Part shown: in pieces, positions 8,998 through 18,997 of the stretch
How the letters are laid out: each line of letters opens with the position of its first letter
Numbering within the stretch: the first letter of the stretch is position 1
Assembly (NCBI RefSeq): GCF_001423295.1
Contig: NZ_LMNG01000023.1
Coordinates: 186,856-250,855, forward strand
Length of the DNA stretch: 64,000 nt
Source: Methylobacterium sp. Leaf112
GTDB taxonomy: Bacteria > Pseudomonadota > Alphaproteobacteria > Rhizobiales > Beijerinckiaceae
Reading direction: 5' to 3'
The notes under the pieces: model-generated
Seen by the model: the letters and a program-made list of their open reading frames with translations, nothing else
Databases searched by the model: none
Told to the model about the DNA's origin: nothing
Translations under genes and position numbers: made by a program

Positions 8998-10890
8998 ATG
9001 GACGCGACCTCCGGCACTCCGAGCGACGCCCCCGGCCTTCCGGGTTTTCCCGAGCCGCAAGCGTCCGCGACGCCCTATCGGGTGCTCGCCCGCAAGTATC
9101 GCCCCCAGAACTTTGACGACCTCATCGGACAGGGCGCCATGGTGCGGACCCTGGCCAACGCCTTCGCGGCCAACCGCATCCCCCAGGCGTGGATGCTGAC
9201 GGGCGTGCGCGGCGTCGGCAAGACCACCACGGCCCGCATCCTGGCGCGGGGCCTGAACTACGTCCGCGACGGCCATCCCGACACCGGTCCCACCATCGCG
9301 ATGCCCGAACTCGGGCGCCACTGCCAGGCGATCATGGAATCCCGGCACATGGACGTGCTGGAGATGGACGCCGCCTCGCACACGGGCATCGACGACGTGC
9401 GCGGGATCATCGACGGCATCCGCTATTCACCCGTCTCGGCCCGCTACAAGGTCTACATCGTCGACGAGGTCCACATGCTCTCCGAGAAGGCGTTCAACGC
9501 CTTCCTGAAGACCTTGGAGGAGCCACCACCTCACGCAAAGTTCGTGTTCGCCACCACCGAGATCCGCAAGGTCCCGGTGACGATCCTGTCGCGCTGCCAG
9601 CGCTTCGATCTCCGCCGTGTCGAGGCCGACACCCTGGTGTCGCATCTGGCCGGGATCTGCGCCGCCGAGCGTGTCGAGGCCGATGCCGAGGCACTGTCCG
9701 CGATCACGCGGGCGGCGGAGGGCTCGGTGCGGGACGCCCTCTCGCTCCTCGATCAGGCCATCGCGCACGGCGCCGGACACGTGAGTGCCCAGGGCGTACG
9801 GGACATGCTGGGTCTGGCCGACCGGGGCCGTATCGTCGACCTGTTCGAGGCGGTGATGCGCGGCGACATTCCGGCGAGCTTTTCCGAGGTGCGCGGCCAG
9901 TACGAGGCGGGCGCCGACCCCGCCGTGATCCTGTCGGATCTCGCGAGCTTCACCCACCTCGTCACCCGCCTGAAGCTGGTACCGGAGGAGGCCGCGGCCG
10001 ATCCGACCCTGAGCGAGGCGGAGCGGTCGCGCGGCGGCGAATTCGCGGGCAAGCTCTCCGTCCGGGTGCTTTCGCGGGCGTGGCAGATCCTCCTCAAGGC
10101 GATTCCGGAAGTACAGACTGCGACGCGGCCGCTGGCCGCCGCCGAGATGGCCCTGGTGCGCCTCGCCTACGCGGCCGATCTGCCGACCCCCGACGAAGCC
10201 CTGCGCCAGTTCAAGGGCGAGGCCCTGGCGGCTCCGGCCCGGACACCGGCTGACACCCACGCCAGTTCCGCACCCGTCACGGCGCAGGGGCGCCCGGCCC
10301 TGCCGCCGATCCCGACCTTCTCGTCCGAGCCGCCGCCGCGCCCGGCCCTGTCCATGGCGGCCGGCGGCGGTGGCCGTCCGGCCCTATCGATGGTCGCGCC
10401 CTCACCCATGCCGAGCCAGGCGCCCGCACCGAGCCAAGCCCCCTCCCCCGAACCAGAAGGCCCACGGCTGACGCGCTTTGCAGACGTCGTCGCGCTGGCC
10501 GACACCAAGCGCGACATCGGCCTGAAGATGGCCCTCGAGCGCGAGGTCCATCTCGTGCGCTTCGAGGAGGGGCGCATCGAGTTCCGTCTCGCGGAGGGCG
10601 GGCGCCAGACCATCGCCAACGACCTCGCCAAGGCCCTCGACCTGTGGACGGGCCGGCGCTGGATCGTCGCCTTGTCGAAGGAGGCCGGCGAGCCGACCCT
10701 CGACGCCACGGCACGGGCCGCGACGGAAACCCGTCATCAGAGCGCCGCCGCCCATCCCCTCGTGCGTGCGGTGATGGCGGGCTTCCCCGGTGCCCAGATC
10801 GTCGACGTGCGCGACAAGACCCCTGAGATTGCGGTCGAGGCTCCGCCGACGGGCGAGGCCGAGACCGAAGACACGGACGGCGAGGCATAG
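8998..10890 (+). CDS. dnaX: DNA polymerase III subunits gamma/tau
   Basis: The 630-residue clamp-loader ATPase places beta clamps on primed DNA. It has an N-terminal AAA+ module with Walker A GVRGVGKTTTAR (about 67-78) and Walker B VYIVDEVHML. The sensor-1 region ATTEIRKVP and the SRCQRF arginine-finger segment follow, then a collar domain. After that comes a Pro/Ala-rich linker (about 410-490) and a tau C-terminal domain. The zinc-binding module between Walker A and the conserved EMDAAS normally has four cysteines in E. coli; here only one Cys is left (GRHCQAI). No A-rich slippery site for a programmed frameshift was noticed. ybaB follows 69 bp later. Confidence 0.96.
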   Translation: MDATSGTPSDAPGLPGFPEPQASATPYRVLARKYRPQNFDDLIGQGAMVRTLANAFAANRIPQAWMLTGVRGVGKTTTARILARGLNYVRDGHPDTGPTIAMPELGRHCQAIMESRHMDVLEMDAASHTGIDDVRGIIDGIRYSPVSARYKVYIVDEVHMLSEKAFNAFLKTLEEPPPHAKFVFATTEIRKVPVTILSRCQRFDLRRVEADTLVSHLAGICAAERVEADAEALSAITRAAEGSVRDALSLLDQAIAHGAGHVSAQGVRDMLGLADRGRIVDLFEAVMRGDIPASFSEVRGQYEAGADPAVILSDLASFTHLVTRLKLVPEEAAADPTLSEAERSRGGEFAGKLSVRVLSRAWQILLKAIPEVQTATRPLAAAEMALVRLAYAADLPTPDEALRQFKGEALAAPARTPADTHASSAPVTAQGRPALPPIPTFSSEPPPRPALSMAAGGGGRPALSMVAPSPMPSQAPAPSQAPSPEPEGPRLTRFADVVALADTKRDIGLKMALEREVHLVRFEEGRIEFRLAEGGRQTIANDLAKALDLWTGRRWIVALSKEAGEPTLDATARAATETRHQSAAAHPLVRAVMAGFPGAQIVDVRDKTPEIAVEAPPTGEAETEDTDGEA

Positions 10891-10959
10891 CGCCGGCGCC
10901 GCTCCGTCCCCAGATCAGGCCGAACGCCTCACCCGATACAGCCGAAGGACATTACGAGC

Positions 10960-11280
10960 ATGCGCGACCTCATGGGCATGATGAAGCAGGCGCAGGCCAT
11001 GCAGGAGAAGATGGCCGCCCTGCAGGGTGAACTCGACACCGTCGAGGTATCGGGCGCCTCCGGCGGCGGCGCCGTACGGGTGACCATGACGGCCAAGGGA
11101 CAGGTGAAGGGCGTGCAGCTCGATCCGACCCTGATGAACCCGGATGAGCGCGAGATCCTGGAGGATCTCATCGTCGCCGCCATGAACGACGCCCGGGGCA
11201 AGGCCGAGCAGGTCGCCGCCGAGCGCATGGGCGAGCTGACGAAGGGCCTGCCCCTGCCGCCCGGCCTGAAACTCTTTTAG
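10960..11280 (+). CDS. ybaB: YbaB/EbfC-family nucleoid-associated protein
   Basis: The 106-residue protein is of standard length. YbaB/EbfC proteins are small dimeric DNA-binding proteins found next to dnaX and recR in most bacteria. The N-terminal helix (DLMGMMKQAQAMQEKMAALQ) and the conserved VEVSGASGGGAVRVTM and GLPLPPGLKLF segments are all present. It is probably co-transcribed with dnaX and ends at a very strong palindromic hairpin shared with pckA. Confidence 0.95.
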   Translation: MRDLMGMMKQAQAMQEKMAALQGELDTVEVSGASGGGAVRVTMTAKGQVKGVQLDPTLMNPDEREILEDLIVAAMNDARGKAEQVAAERMGELTKGLPLPPGLKLF

Positions 11281-11284
11281 GGGC

Positions 11285-11320
11285 TCGAAGGGGGCGACCC
11301 GCAGGTCGCCCCCTTCGAGA
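11285..11320. terminator. Bidirectional terminator between ybaB and pckA
   Basis: A 16-bp perfect stem (11285-11300 with 11305-11320, loop CGCA) fills the 42-bp space between the converging stops of ybaB and pckA. It has no long U-tract in either direction but is placed to stop both transcripts. Confidence 0.8.
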
Positions 11321-11322
11321 GA

Positions 11323-12942
11323 TCAAGCTGCGATCGCCTGAGCGGACGGCTCGGCCGCCCGCACGTCGGCGTCGACGTGTTCGGCGAAGCGCTTGAAGTT
11401 CTCCTGGAACATGGCGACGAGGCGCGTCGCCGTTTCGGCGAAAGCGACCTTGTTGGTCCAGGTTTCCACGGGTGACAGCACCTGGGCCTCGACGCCCGGC
11501 ACCGAGACCGGCACCTGGAACCCGAAATACGGATCGCGTCGGAATTCGACCTGGGACAGGGATCCGTCCAAGGCTGCCGTGAGCAGGCGGCGCGTCACGC
11601 GGATCGGCATGCGTCGGCCCGTGCCGACACCACCCCCGGTCCACCCGGTGTTCACGAGCCAGCAGTCGACCGCGTGCTTCGCGATGAGGTCGCGCAGCAG
11701 ATTGCCGTAGACGCTCGGGTGACGCGGCATGAACGGCGCCCCGAAGCAAGTCGAGAACGTCGCCTCCGGGGCCGTCAGGCCGCGTTCGGTGCCCGCGACC
11801 TTGGCGGTGTAGCCCGAGAGGAAGTGGTACATCGCCTCTGCCCCCGTGAGCCGTGCGATGGGTGGCATCACCCCGAACGCATCGCAGGTGAGCATGACGA
11901 TGTTCTTCGGGTGCGCAGCGCGTCCCGTGGTGCTCGCATTGGCGATGAAGTCGAGGGGATAGGCGCAACGGGTGTTCTCCGTGCGGGAGGCGTCGTCGAA
12001 ATCGGGCACCCGGGTTTCGGGATCGATGACCACGTTCTCCATCACCGTGCCGAAGCGCTCGGTGGTGGCGTAGATCTCGGGTTCGGCGTTCCGGGAGAGG
12101 CGGATGGTCTTGGCGTAACAGCCGCCCTCGAAGTTGAAGATTCCATCCGGGCTCCAGCCGTGCTCGTCGTCGCCGAGCAGCATGCGCGAGGAGTCGTTGG
12201 AGAGGGTCGTCTTGCCCGTGCCCGACAGGCCGAAGAACAGGGCCGACTGGCCGGCCTCGTCGAGGGCCACGTTGGCCGAGCAGTGCATCGGCATCACCCC
12301 GACCTTGGGCAGCCGGTAATTGAGGTAGGTGAAGACCGACTTCTTCATCTCGCCGGCGTAGGCCGACCCGCCGATGAGCACGAGGCGGCGCGAGAAATCG
12401 ATGGCGATGACCGTCTTCGAGCGGCAGCCGTGGCGATGCGGCTGAGCCTCGAAGCTCGGCAGATCGATGATCGTCAGTTCCGGCACGAAATCCGACAGGG
12501 TCTCGCGCTCGGGCCGGATCAGCAGGTTGCGGATGAACAGGGAGTGCCAGGCCAGCTCGGTGAACACCCGGGCCTTGACCCTGTGGCACGGGTCGGCGCC
12601 GCCATGGAGATCCTGGGCGAACAGTTCGCGACCCTCGGCATGGCTGAGGAAATCCTGATAGAGCGTCTCGAACTGCTCGGGCGTGATCGCGCCGTTGTTC
12701 TCCCACCAGACTTCGTTCTCGGTGCCCTCGTCGCGCACCACGAACTTGTCCTTCGGCGAGCGCCCCGTGTGGCTGCCCGTGGTCGCCACCAGGGCGCCGC
12801 CCTGCGCGAGTTCCGCCTCGTTGCGGCGCAGCGCCTCTTCGTAGAGCCGCGGAACTTCGAGATTCCAATGCACGGCTTTCAGCTGGCGCAGGCCGCTGGC
12901 CTCCGCGCCGTGGCCCGAATTGAAAAGTCCGATGTTGGTCAT
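11323..12942 (-). CDS. pckA: Phosphoenolpyruvate carboxykinase (ATP)
   Basis: The 539-residue enzyme converts oxaloacetate and ATP to PEP and CO2, the gluconeogenic link between the C4 pool and sugar synthesis. The kinase-1a loop GLSGTGKTT is at residues 238-246, preceded by MPMHCSANV at 218-225. Other family blocks are [15 protein letters not shown] (about 53-67), [11 protein letters not shown] and [13 protein letters not shown]. The ATG at 12942 follows a GAGGAAC ribosome site by 5 bases and gives normal length. The 340-bp spacer upstream, shared with recR, holds an AT-rich stretch where control sites are likely. Confidence 0.97.
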   Translation of the reverse strand: MTNIGLFNSGHGAEASGLRQLKAVHWNLEVPRLYEEALRRNEAELAQGGALVATTGSHTGRSPKDKFVVRDEGTENEVWWENNGAITPEQFETLYQDFLSHAEGRELFAQDLHGGADPCHRVKARVFTELAWHSLFIRNLLIRPERETLSDFVPELTIIDLPSFEAQPHRHGCRSKTVIAIDFSRRLVLIGGSAYAGEMKKSVFTYLNYRLPKVGVMPMHCSANVALDEAGQSALFFGLSGTGKTTLSNDSSRMLLGDDEHGWSPDGIFNFEGGCYAKTIRLSRNAEPEIYATTERFGTVMENVVIDPETRVPDFDDASRTENTRCAYPLDFIANASTTGRAAHPKNIVMLTCDAFGVMPPIARLTGAEAMYHFLSGYTAKVAGTERGLTAPEATFSTCFGAPFMPRHPSVYGNLLRDLIAKHAVDCWLVNTGWTGGGVGTGRRMPIRVTRRLLTAALDGSLSQVEFRRDPYFGFQVPVSVPGVEAQVLSPVETWTNKVAFAETATRLVAMFQENFKRFAEHVDADVRAAEPSAQAIAA

Positions 12943-13282
12943 GCGCGTTCCTCCTCGGGCCCCTGATCGCTCCGCCGGGCCGGACTCGTGTGTGGGGCGT
13001 CCGCGCGGTCGTTCAGGTCCGCCGCGCGCAGGTTCGCCGCCCCACGAGTCACCGTTTGTGCTCGGTTCCTCGAATCTTGCCGACAAATCACGTTTGCGAC
13101 AATGGAAAAAGAAATTTGAATTCTCCGTATCCCGCGCGGGCGTAGGCCTGCGGGGGCGAAACCGGAGCGGCGCGACCCTATGTGTGGAGGATTCCTGCTT
13201 TCGCCGGGTACGCCTCACCCGCTATCCCGCTTGAACCATGTGGTGGCCTCGGGCCATCCGCACGAGCCCAGACGGACCGTTC
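12943..13282. other. Divergent spacer between pckA and recR
   Basis: No gene was seen in these 340 bp. The stretch 13077-13125 is much richer in A and T than its surroundings and contains two similar motifs, TTGCCGACAA at 13077 and TTGCGACAA at 13094. It probably carries the pckA and recR promoters, but no hexamer pair was convincing on either strand. Confidence 0.5.
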
Positions 13283-13888
13283 ATGCCCCAAGCCGTCGCC
13301 GGTCCCGAGATCGAGCGCCTGATCCAGCTCCTCGCCCGCATGCCGGGCCTCGGCCCGCGCTCGGCCCGGCGCGCGGCCCTGCAGCTCATCAAGAAGCGGG
13401 AAACCCTGCTCGCTCCCTTGGCCGACGCCATGCGGGTCGCCTCGGAGCGCATCGTCGTGTGCAGCGCCTGCGGCAACGTCGATACCGCCGAGCCCTGCAC
13501 CATCTGCCGCGACGAGAGCCGCGACCCCTCGACCCTCGTGGTGGTGGAGGACGTCTCAGACCTCTGGGCCCTGGAGCGCTCGGGCGCGGTGACGGCCCGT
13601 TACCACGTGCTCGGCGGCGTACTGTCGGCGCTCGACGGCGTGCGGCCGGAGCACCTCAACCTCGACAGCCTCGTGGCGCGCGCCGGCGACCCGGCCATGC
13701 GCGAGATCATCCTAGCGCTGAACGCCACGGTCGACGGTCAGACCACGGCGCATTACGTCACCGAATCGCTGAAGGTCCATGGACTGAAGATCACCCGCCT
13801 CGCCCACGGTGTGCCGGTGGGCGGCGAACTCGACTACCTCGACGAGGGCACGCTGACGGCCGCCATCCGCAGCCGCACACCCTTCTGA
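13283..13888 (+). CDS. recR: Recombination mediator RecR
   Basis: The 201-residue protein acts with RecF and RecO to load RecA at single-strand gaps. It has an N-terminal helix-hairpin-helix ([17 protein letters not shown]), a zinc finger with cysteine pairs in CSACG and CTIC, and a Toprim domain ([15 protein letters not shown] onward). The C-terminal Walker-B-like region ends the protein. The ATG at 13283 gives the usual 200 residues; the in-frame ATG at 13238 would add 15 non-family residues. It normally follows ybaB, and here pckA has been placed between them. Confidence 0.94.
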   Translation: MPQAVAGPEIERLIQLLARMPGLGPRSARRAALQLIKKRETLLAPLADAMRVASERIVVCSACGNVDTAEPCTICRDESRDPSTLVVVEDVSDLWALERSGAVTARYHVLGGVLSALDGVRPEHLNLDSLVARAGDPAMREIILALNATVDGQTTAHYVTESLKVHGLKITRLAHGVPVGGELDYLDEGTLTAAIRSRTPF

Positions 13889-13984
13889 CGGGCGGACGCA
13901 CGGGTCATTTGACCGCTCATCGGCACGACCTTATCTGCTGGGGATCGCGGCGCCGCGATCCCCACAGCCGAACCCCATCACGCC

Positions 13985-14500
13985 ATGACCATCCGTCCGC
14001 TCGTCATCCTGCCCGACCCGATCCTGCGCAAGGTCTCCGAGCCCGTCGGCCCCGTGACGGACGAGATCCGTACCCTGGTCGCCGATATGCTGGAGACGAT
14101 GTACGACGCTCCGGGCGTCGGCCTCGCGGCGATCCAGATCGGGGTGGCGAAGCGCGTCGTCACCATCGACACGTCGAAGGACGAGGACGACCGCCGGCCG
14201 CAGGTCTTTCTCGATCCCGAGATCGTCTGGGGCTCGGAGGAGAAGCGGGTCTACGACGAGGGCTGCCTCTCGATCCCGGATTATTATGGCGAGGTCGAAC
14301 GGCCGGACCGGGTCCGCGTGCGGTTCCGCGGCCTCGATGGCGCGACGCAGGAGATCGAGACCGACGGCTTGCTCGCCACCTGCATCCAGCACGAGATCGA
14401 CCACCTCGACGGCGTGCTGTTCATCGACCACCTGTCGAAGCTGAAGCGCGACCGGGTGGTGAAGAAGTTCGCCAAGGCGGCCAAGCGCGACGCCGCGTGA
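13985..14500 (+). CDS. def: Peptide deformylase
   Basis: The 171-residue metalloenzyme removes the formyl group from new N-termini. All three signature motifs are present: [10 protein letters not shown] (about 45-54), EGCLSIP (about 91-97) with the metal-ligand Cys, and HEIDHLDG (about 133-140) with the two histidines and the catalytic Glu. It heads a tight run def-fmt-truA, linking formylation of initiator tRNA with removal of the formyl group. Confidence 0.97.
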   Translation: MTIRPLVILPDPILRKVSEPVGPVTDEIRTLVADMLETMYDAPGVGLAAIQIGVAKRVVTIDTSKDEDDRRPQVFLDPEIVWGSEEKRVYDEGCLSIPDYYGEVERPDRVRVRFRGLDGATQEIETDGLLATCIQHEIDHLDGVLFIDHLSKLKRDRVVKKFAKAAKRDAA

Positions 14501-14522
14501 TCCCACGTTAGGAGAAAGCCCG

Positions 14523-15455
14523 ATGCGCGTCGTGTTCATGGGCACGCCGGATTTCGCCGTGCCGACGCTGGCACGCCTTCATGCTGACGGCCACACCCTC
14601 GTCGCCGTCTACACGCGCGCGCCGGCCAAAGCCGGGCGCGGCATGGCCCTGAAGGCATCCCCGGTCCACGTGATGGCCGAAGCCCTCGGCGTGCCCGTGC
14701 TGACGCCCACGACCCTGAAGAATGCGGAAGCCGTCGAGACCTTTCGGGCGCACGCGGCCGATGTCGCCGTGGTGGTGGCCTACGGGATGCTGCTGCCCCA
14801 GGCGATCCTCGACCTGCCGCGCCACGGCTGCCTCAATCTCCACGGCTCCCTGCTGCCGCGCTGGCGCGGCGCCGCTCCGATCCAACGCGCCGTGATGGCG
14901 GGCGACGCGATGAGCGGCGTCGGCGTGATGCGGATGGAAGCCGGCCTCGACACCGGCCCGGTCGGCCTGGAGGCGCGCCTGCCGATCACGCACGGCATGA
15001 GCGCCGGTGCCCTGCACGACGCGCTCATGCCGCTCGGCGCCGACCTGATGGCCCGCGCCCTCGCCGAACTGGAGCACGGCGCCCTCACGTTCACACCGCA
15101 GGCGACTGAGGGCGTCGTCTACGCCCACAAGATCACCAACGACGAGGCGCGCATCGACTGGACCCGCCCGGCCCCTGAGGTCGCCAACCACGTCAACGGA
15201 CTGGCCCCCTTCCCAGGCGCCTTCTTCGAGGCCGATCTCGGCAAGGGTCCGGAGCGGGTGAAGGTGCTGGGCGCCCTCGCGACGGAGGCCAAGGGCGACC
15301 CCGGCACGATCCTCGACGAAGCCTGCACCCTTGCCTGCGGTACGGGCGCCGTCCGCCTCACGGCCCTGCGCCGCGCCGGCAAGGGCGGCGTCGCGACCGG
15401 GCCGGAGTTCATGCGGGGCGCCCGCTTGGTGCCCGGCTCGTCCCTCGGCGCCTGA
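14523..15455 (+). CDS. fmt: Methionyl-tRNA formyltransferase
   Basis: The 310-residue enzyme transfers a formyl group from 10-formyl-tetrahydrofolate to Met-tRNAfMet. The N-terminal formyltransferase fold starts [14 protein letters not shown], and the catalytic block [19 protein letters not shown] (about 108-126) carries the conserved Asn and His. The C-terminal OB-like tRNA-binding domain begins near residue 205. The gene starts 22 bp after def with GGAGAAAGCCCG before the ATG, and its TGA overlaps the truA ATG by one base. Confidence 0.97.
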   Translation: MRVVFMGTPDFAVPTLARLHADGHTLVAVYTRAPAKAGRGMALKASPVHVMAEALGVPVLTPTTLKNAEAVETFRAHAADVAVVVAYGMLLPQAILDLPRHGCLNLHGSLLPRWRGAAPIQRAVMAGDAMSGVGVMRMEAGLDTGPVGLEARLPITHGMSAGALHDALMPLGADLMARALAELEHGALTFTPQATEGVVYAHKITNDEARIDWTRPAPEVANHVNGLAPFPGAFFEADLGKGPERVKVLGALATEAKGDPGTILDEACTLACGTGAVRLTALRRAGKGGVATGPEFMRGARLVPGSSLGA

Positions 15456-16234
15456 TGCCGCGCTACAAGCTCGTCATCGAGTACGACGGCACGCCGTTCT
15501 GCGGCTGGCAGCGCCAGACGGCGCAGCCCTCCGTGCAAGGCGCCATCGAGGCGGCGGTGAAACGCTTTTCCGGCGAGTCCGCCGGCCTCACCTGCGCCGG
15601 CCGCACCGATACGGGGGTTCACGCCACGCATCAGGTAGCGCATCTCGACCTCACCAAGGCTTGGCGCACGGAAGTGGTGCGCGACGCCCTGAACGCGCAT
15701 CTGCGCCCGCATCCGGTCTCGATCCTGAGTGCCGAGCGCGTTGCCCCGGACTTCAACGCCCGCCATTCCGCGTTCCGCCGGCACTATCGCTACCGCATCC
15801 TCAACCGCCGCAGCCCGGCGGCCCTGACGCGCGGACAGGTCTGGCAGGTGCCGTGGCCCCTCGATGTCCCGCTGATGCAGGCCGCCGCGCGCCCGCTCCT
15901 GGGTTGCCACGACTTCACGGCCTTCCGGGCCGCCGAATGCCAGGCCAAGAGCCCGATCCGCACCCTGGAACAGCTCGACGTCGCGATGGTGAGCATGGGT
16001 CACTTCGACGAGATCGTGGTGGCGGCGTCGGCGCGCTCGTTCCTGCACCACCAGGTCCGGGGGCTCGTCGGCACCCTGGTGCTCGCAGGCTCCGGCAAGA
16101 TCACGGCCGACGATGTCGCAGAGATCCTGGCGAGCCGGGACCGCAGTCGTTGCGGCCCTCTAGCCCCGTCGTGTGGCCTGACGCTGGTGGGGGTGGATTA
16201 CCTAAATGAACCGCTGATTCACATTAAAGTTTAA
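15455..16234 (+). CDS. truA: tRNA pseudouridine(38-40) synthase
   Basis: The 259-residue enzyme makes pseudouridine at positions 38-40 of the tRNA anticodon arm. The catalytic Asp sits in [11 protein letters not shown] (about 48-58). The N-terminal [18 protein letters not shown] and the C-terminal [14 protein letters not shown] motifs are intact. It is joined to fmt by a TGATG overlap. In many Hyphomicrobiales dapE follows truA; here an unknown membrane protein is interposed and dapE is on the other strand. Confidence 0.96.
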   Translation: MPRYKLVIEYDGTPFCGWQRQTAQPSVQGAIEAAVKRFSGESAGLTCAGRTDTGVHATHQVAHLDLTKAWRTEVVRDALNAHLRPHPVSILSAERVAPDFNARHSAFRRHYRYRILNRRSPAALTRGQVWQVPWPLDVPLMQAAARPLLGCHDFTAFRAAECQAKSPIRTLEQLDVAMVSMGHFDEIVVAASARSFLHHQVRGLVGTLVLAGSGKITADDVAEILASRDRSRCGPLAPSCGLTLVGVDYLNEPLIHIKV

Positions 16235-16314
16235 TCTGAGGTTGAATTTATACCCGGCTCTGCGTCCAAATGCGCAACCTCTCCGATCATCGTGAGGAGC
16301 TCGGGATTATCACC

Positions 16315-17688
16315 ATGGAAACACCCCTGCGGGTCATCATCGTCGTTGCCTCCGCCTTCGCGGTCCTTTCACCCCTGATCTTCATTGCGATCCGAGAGGC
16401 CATCAAACGCCAGCGGCAGGAGACCATCAAGGATCTCGCCCTGGTTTTCGAGATCGCCGACCGGTCGAGCCCCTCCCTGATCCCATCCTTCGAATTTGTG
16501 AAGTACAAGTATTTCGTCGGCGCCAAGCGCCGCTCAGTGCCCGTCGTCACTCCGATGCAGCCTGGCACGGCAGTCCAAGACTTCCCGCGTCGGAAGGAAG
16601 ACTACGCAACGCTCTCCTGGCTTATCGGCAGCATCCCGTTCAGCGTCCTGTCGGGGCTGGCGATGTTCTACGCTCTGTCGCTCCTCGTTTCGCTTTTGGC
16701 GCCTGCGGGAAGCGATGCGGCGGCGTTCCGCTGGCCGGGGGTGACTTACCCTACGCTCGACGGCATCGGGATGGTGTGGCTGCTTGGCCTGTGCGCAGCG
16801 TTCGCCGGCAGCTACATCACCGCCCTTCGCAATCTCTACCGAGCGATCAAGAACTTCGATCTCAGCCCCGGAACCCTCGTCGGTGAGACGATCCGGATGC
16901 TTTTGAGCGCGGTGCTCGCCCCGGTACTCGTCGTCGGCCTCTTCTGGATCGGCACTGAGGCGGTTCAAGCCCTGGTGACGAACGAGGCGACCCTGACCGC
17001 GCCATCCGTCATCGCGCTGGTGGTCGCCGCCAGCTTCATCGCGGGCGTGATGCCGGAGGTCGTCCTGCGGAGCATCATCCAGCGCGACAAACTACGGAAC
17101 TTCAAGCGGGAGGAGGAGGTGTTCGAGGCGTTCAAGATCACGCCCGTGGAGATCATCGACGGCATCGACAGCGATATCCGCATCCGGCTCGAGGATTATC
17201 ATATCCACTCCACGCAGAACCTCGCCGCGGCCAACCCGTTGATGCTGTTCGTGGAGACACCCTATGGGGTCTATCAGATCATGGACTGGGTCGCCCAGGC
17301 GCAACTCTGTTGCTCGGTCGGGCGTGATCGCGTGATCCGGTTATGGCCCCTGGGCGTTCGGACCCTGTTCGACCTCGAGCGCCTCGCCGCTTCGGGCGAG
17401 GGTGCGAGCGAAGCCCTTCTCCTCGAAGTCGGACGGGTCATCCTGGGCGAGGGACTGGTCCCGAGGGAGATTGCCGATCGGCCGGCTGCGGTGGCCATGG
17501 TCCGGGCCAGCATCGAATTGCGCCTCGACGATCCCCACGTCCAGCGCCTGCGGCAGATCTACATCGCCGTGGGCGATCGCCTGGGCGCGAGCAGCCGGCG
17601 GTTTCGGTCGAGCCGCGTCAACTATCGGTGCCGCTACCGGTCCGGACACGGCTGGCTCTGCCGAAGTCTCAAGCGCCGAGCCGCCTGA
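16315..17688 (+). CDS. Unrecognised membrane protein with helix-hairpin-helix-like C-terminal domain
   Basis: I do not recognise this 457-residue protein as a named family. Predicted membrane segments are at about 7-26, 101-129, 151-171, 196-215 and 230-250. A basic charged stretch (257-266) leads to a soluble tail. There, residues 278-331 (ITPVEIIDGIDSDIRIRLED, then HIHSTQNLAAANPLML and YQIMDWVAQAQL) follow the pattern of helix-hairpin-helix units. A second, shorter unit sits near 342-363 (PLGVRTLFDLERLAA). Such tails usually bind DNA or protein partners. The ATG at 16315 was preferred because it directly precedes the first membrane helix and has GAGGAG upstream; an in-frame ATG at 16270 would add 15 residues. 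Base composition looks less GC-rich than in neighbouring genes. Confidence 0.75.
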   Translation: METPLRVIIVVASAFAVLSPLIFIAIREAIKRQRQETIKDLALVFEIADRSSPSLIPSFEFVKYKYFVGAKRRSVPVVTPMQPGTAVQDFPRRKEDYATLSWLIGSIPFSVLSGLAMFYALSLLVSLLAPAGSDAAAFRWPGVTYPTLDGIGMVWLLGLCAAFAGSYITALRNLYRAIKNFDLSPGTLVGETIRMLLSAVLAPVLVVGLFWIGTEAVQALVTNEATLTAPSVIALVVAASFIAGVMPEVVLRSIIQRDKLRNFKREEEVFEAFKITPVEIIDGIDSDIRIRLEDYHIHSTQNLAAANPLMLFVETPYGVYQIMDWVAQAQLCCSVGRDRVIRLWPLGVRTLFDLERLAASGEGASEALLLEVGRVILGEGLVPREIADRPAAVAMVRASIELRLDDPHVQRLRQIYIAVGDRLGASSRRFRSSRVNYRCRYRSGHGWLCRSLKRRAA

Positions 17689-17697
17689 CGCGAACGG

Positions 17698-18885
17698 TCA
17701 AGCCGACGGCGCCGCGGCGGCGAAATACGCCGCGAGCACCCGCGTGTAGATTGCGGTGAGCCGGTTCAGGTCGGCCACCGCCACGCACTCGTCGGTCTGA
17801 TGCATGGTCTCGCCGACGAGGCCGAACTCGATGACTGGGCAGGCATCCTTGATGAAACGGGCATCCGAGGTGCCGCCCGTGGTCGAGAGCTTCGGCACTC
17901 GACCGGTCTCAGTCTCGATGGCGGCGGAGACGAGGCTGGTGAAGGCGTCGGGCTCCGTGAGGAAGGCGGGGGAATTCGAGGGCTGCAGGTCGAGACTGTA
18001 GCGTACGCTGTTCCCGGCCGCCCGCTCCAGGCGTGCACGGATTTCGGCGCCGAGGGTCTCGGCGGTCCAGCCCTCGTTGAAGCGGATGTTGAAGGTCGCC
18101 CGCGCCTCCGCCGGGATCACGTTCGTTGCCGGATTGCCGACATCGAGGGTGGTGAATTCGAGGTTCGACGCATCGAAATGCCGGGTGCCGCCGTCGAGGG
18201 GCTCGGCCAGGAGCGCATCCGCGAGTCGCAGCATGCCGGGGATGGGATTCTCGGCCCGGTGCGGATAGGCGACGTGGCCTTGGCGGCCATGGACCGTGAG
18301 CTTGCCGGTGAGGGAGCCACGCCGTCCGATCTTGATCATGTCGCCGAGACGTTCGGGGTTCGTCGGCTCGCCGAGCAGGCAGTGATCGAAGCGCTCGCCG
18401 CGCGCGCGCGCCCATTCGAGCAGCTTCACCGTGCCGTTGACGGCCGGGCCCTCCTCGTCGCCGGTGATGAGGAAACCGAGGGAGCCCGAGAAGCCCGGCC
18501 CGACCGCGTCGAGATAATCGAGGGCGGCGGCGAGCATGCAGGCGATGCCGCCCTTCATGTCGACGGCGCCGCGCCCGTAGAGGAGGCCGTCGGCCACCGT
18601 TCCGGCGAACGGCCCGTGGCGCCAGGCGGCGACATCGCCCGTCGGCACCACGTCGGTGTGGCCGGCAAACAGCAGATAGGGTGCGCCGGTGCCGATGCGG
18701 GCGTAGAGATTGTCGATATCGGGCGTGCCGGGTTCGGAGAAGCGCGGCCGGTGGACCGTGAAGCCGGCCGATTCTAGAACTTCGCCGAGCCAAGCGAGGG
18801 CGCCGCCCTCCTCCGGCGTCACCGAGGGGCAGCGGATCAGGGCCTGGGCCAATGTGAGCGGCGAACGGTCGAGGGAATCGGACAC
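17698..18885 (-). CDS. dapE: Succinyl-diaminopimelate desuccinylase
   Basis: The 395-residue M20-family dizinc hydrolase cleaves N-succinyl-LL-diaminopimelate, giving the precursor of lysine and of peptidoglycan meso-DAP. Metal ligands and catalytic residues can be seen: His in [12 protein letters not shown] (about 74-85), Asp in [10 protein letters not shown], the Glu pair in TGDEEGPA and a C-terminal His in [12 protein letters not shown]. The lid domain lies between about residues 185 and 295. The gene converges on the membrane protein gene and diverges from the MoeB-type gene. Confidence 0.95.
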   Translation of the reverse strand: MSDSLDRSPLTLAQALIRCPSVTPEEGGALAWLGEVLESAGFTVHRPRFSEPGTPDIDNLYARIGTGAPYLLFAGHTDVVPTGDVAAWRHGPFAGTVADGLLYGRGAVDMKGGIACMLAAALDYLDAVGPGFSGSLGFLITGDEEGPAVNGTVKLLEWARARGERFDHCLLGEPTNPERLGDMIKIGRRGSLTGKLTVHGRQGHVAYPHRAENPIPGMLRLADALLAEPLDGGTRHFDASNLEFTTLDVGNPATNVIPAEARATFNIRFNEGWTAETLGAEIRARLERAAGNSVRYSLDLQPSNSPAFLTEPDAFTSLVSAAIETETGRVPKLSTTGGTSDARFIKDACPVIEFGLVGETMHQTDECVAVADLNRLTAIYTRVLAAYFAAAAPSA

Positions 18886-18997
18886 GGCCAGAATCTCGCG
18901 GGGTCTCGGCGACTATCGCCACGGCCATAGGCGCCCGCCGGTGCCCGTGCAAATCGCGGGGCTTCCGATGCGCCCTCGCGGGCGTTATCTCCCGGTC

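Noticed and set aside
8998..10890. Programmed -1 frameshift producing a short gamma form of DnaX
   Set aside because: No A-rich slippery heptamer with a following stem was noticed; such signals are rare at this GC content.
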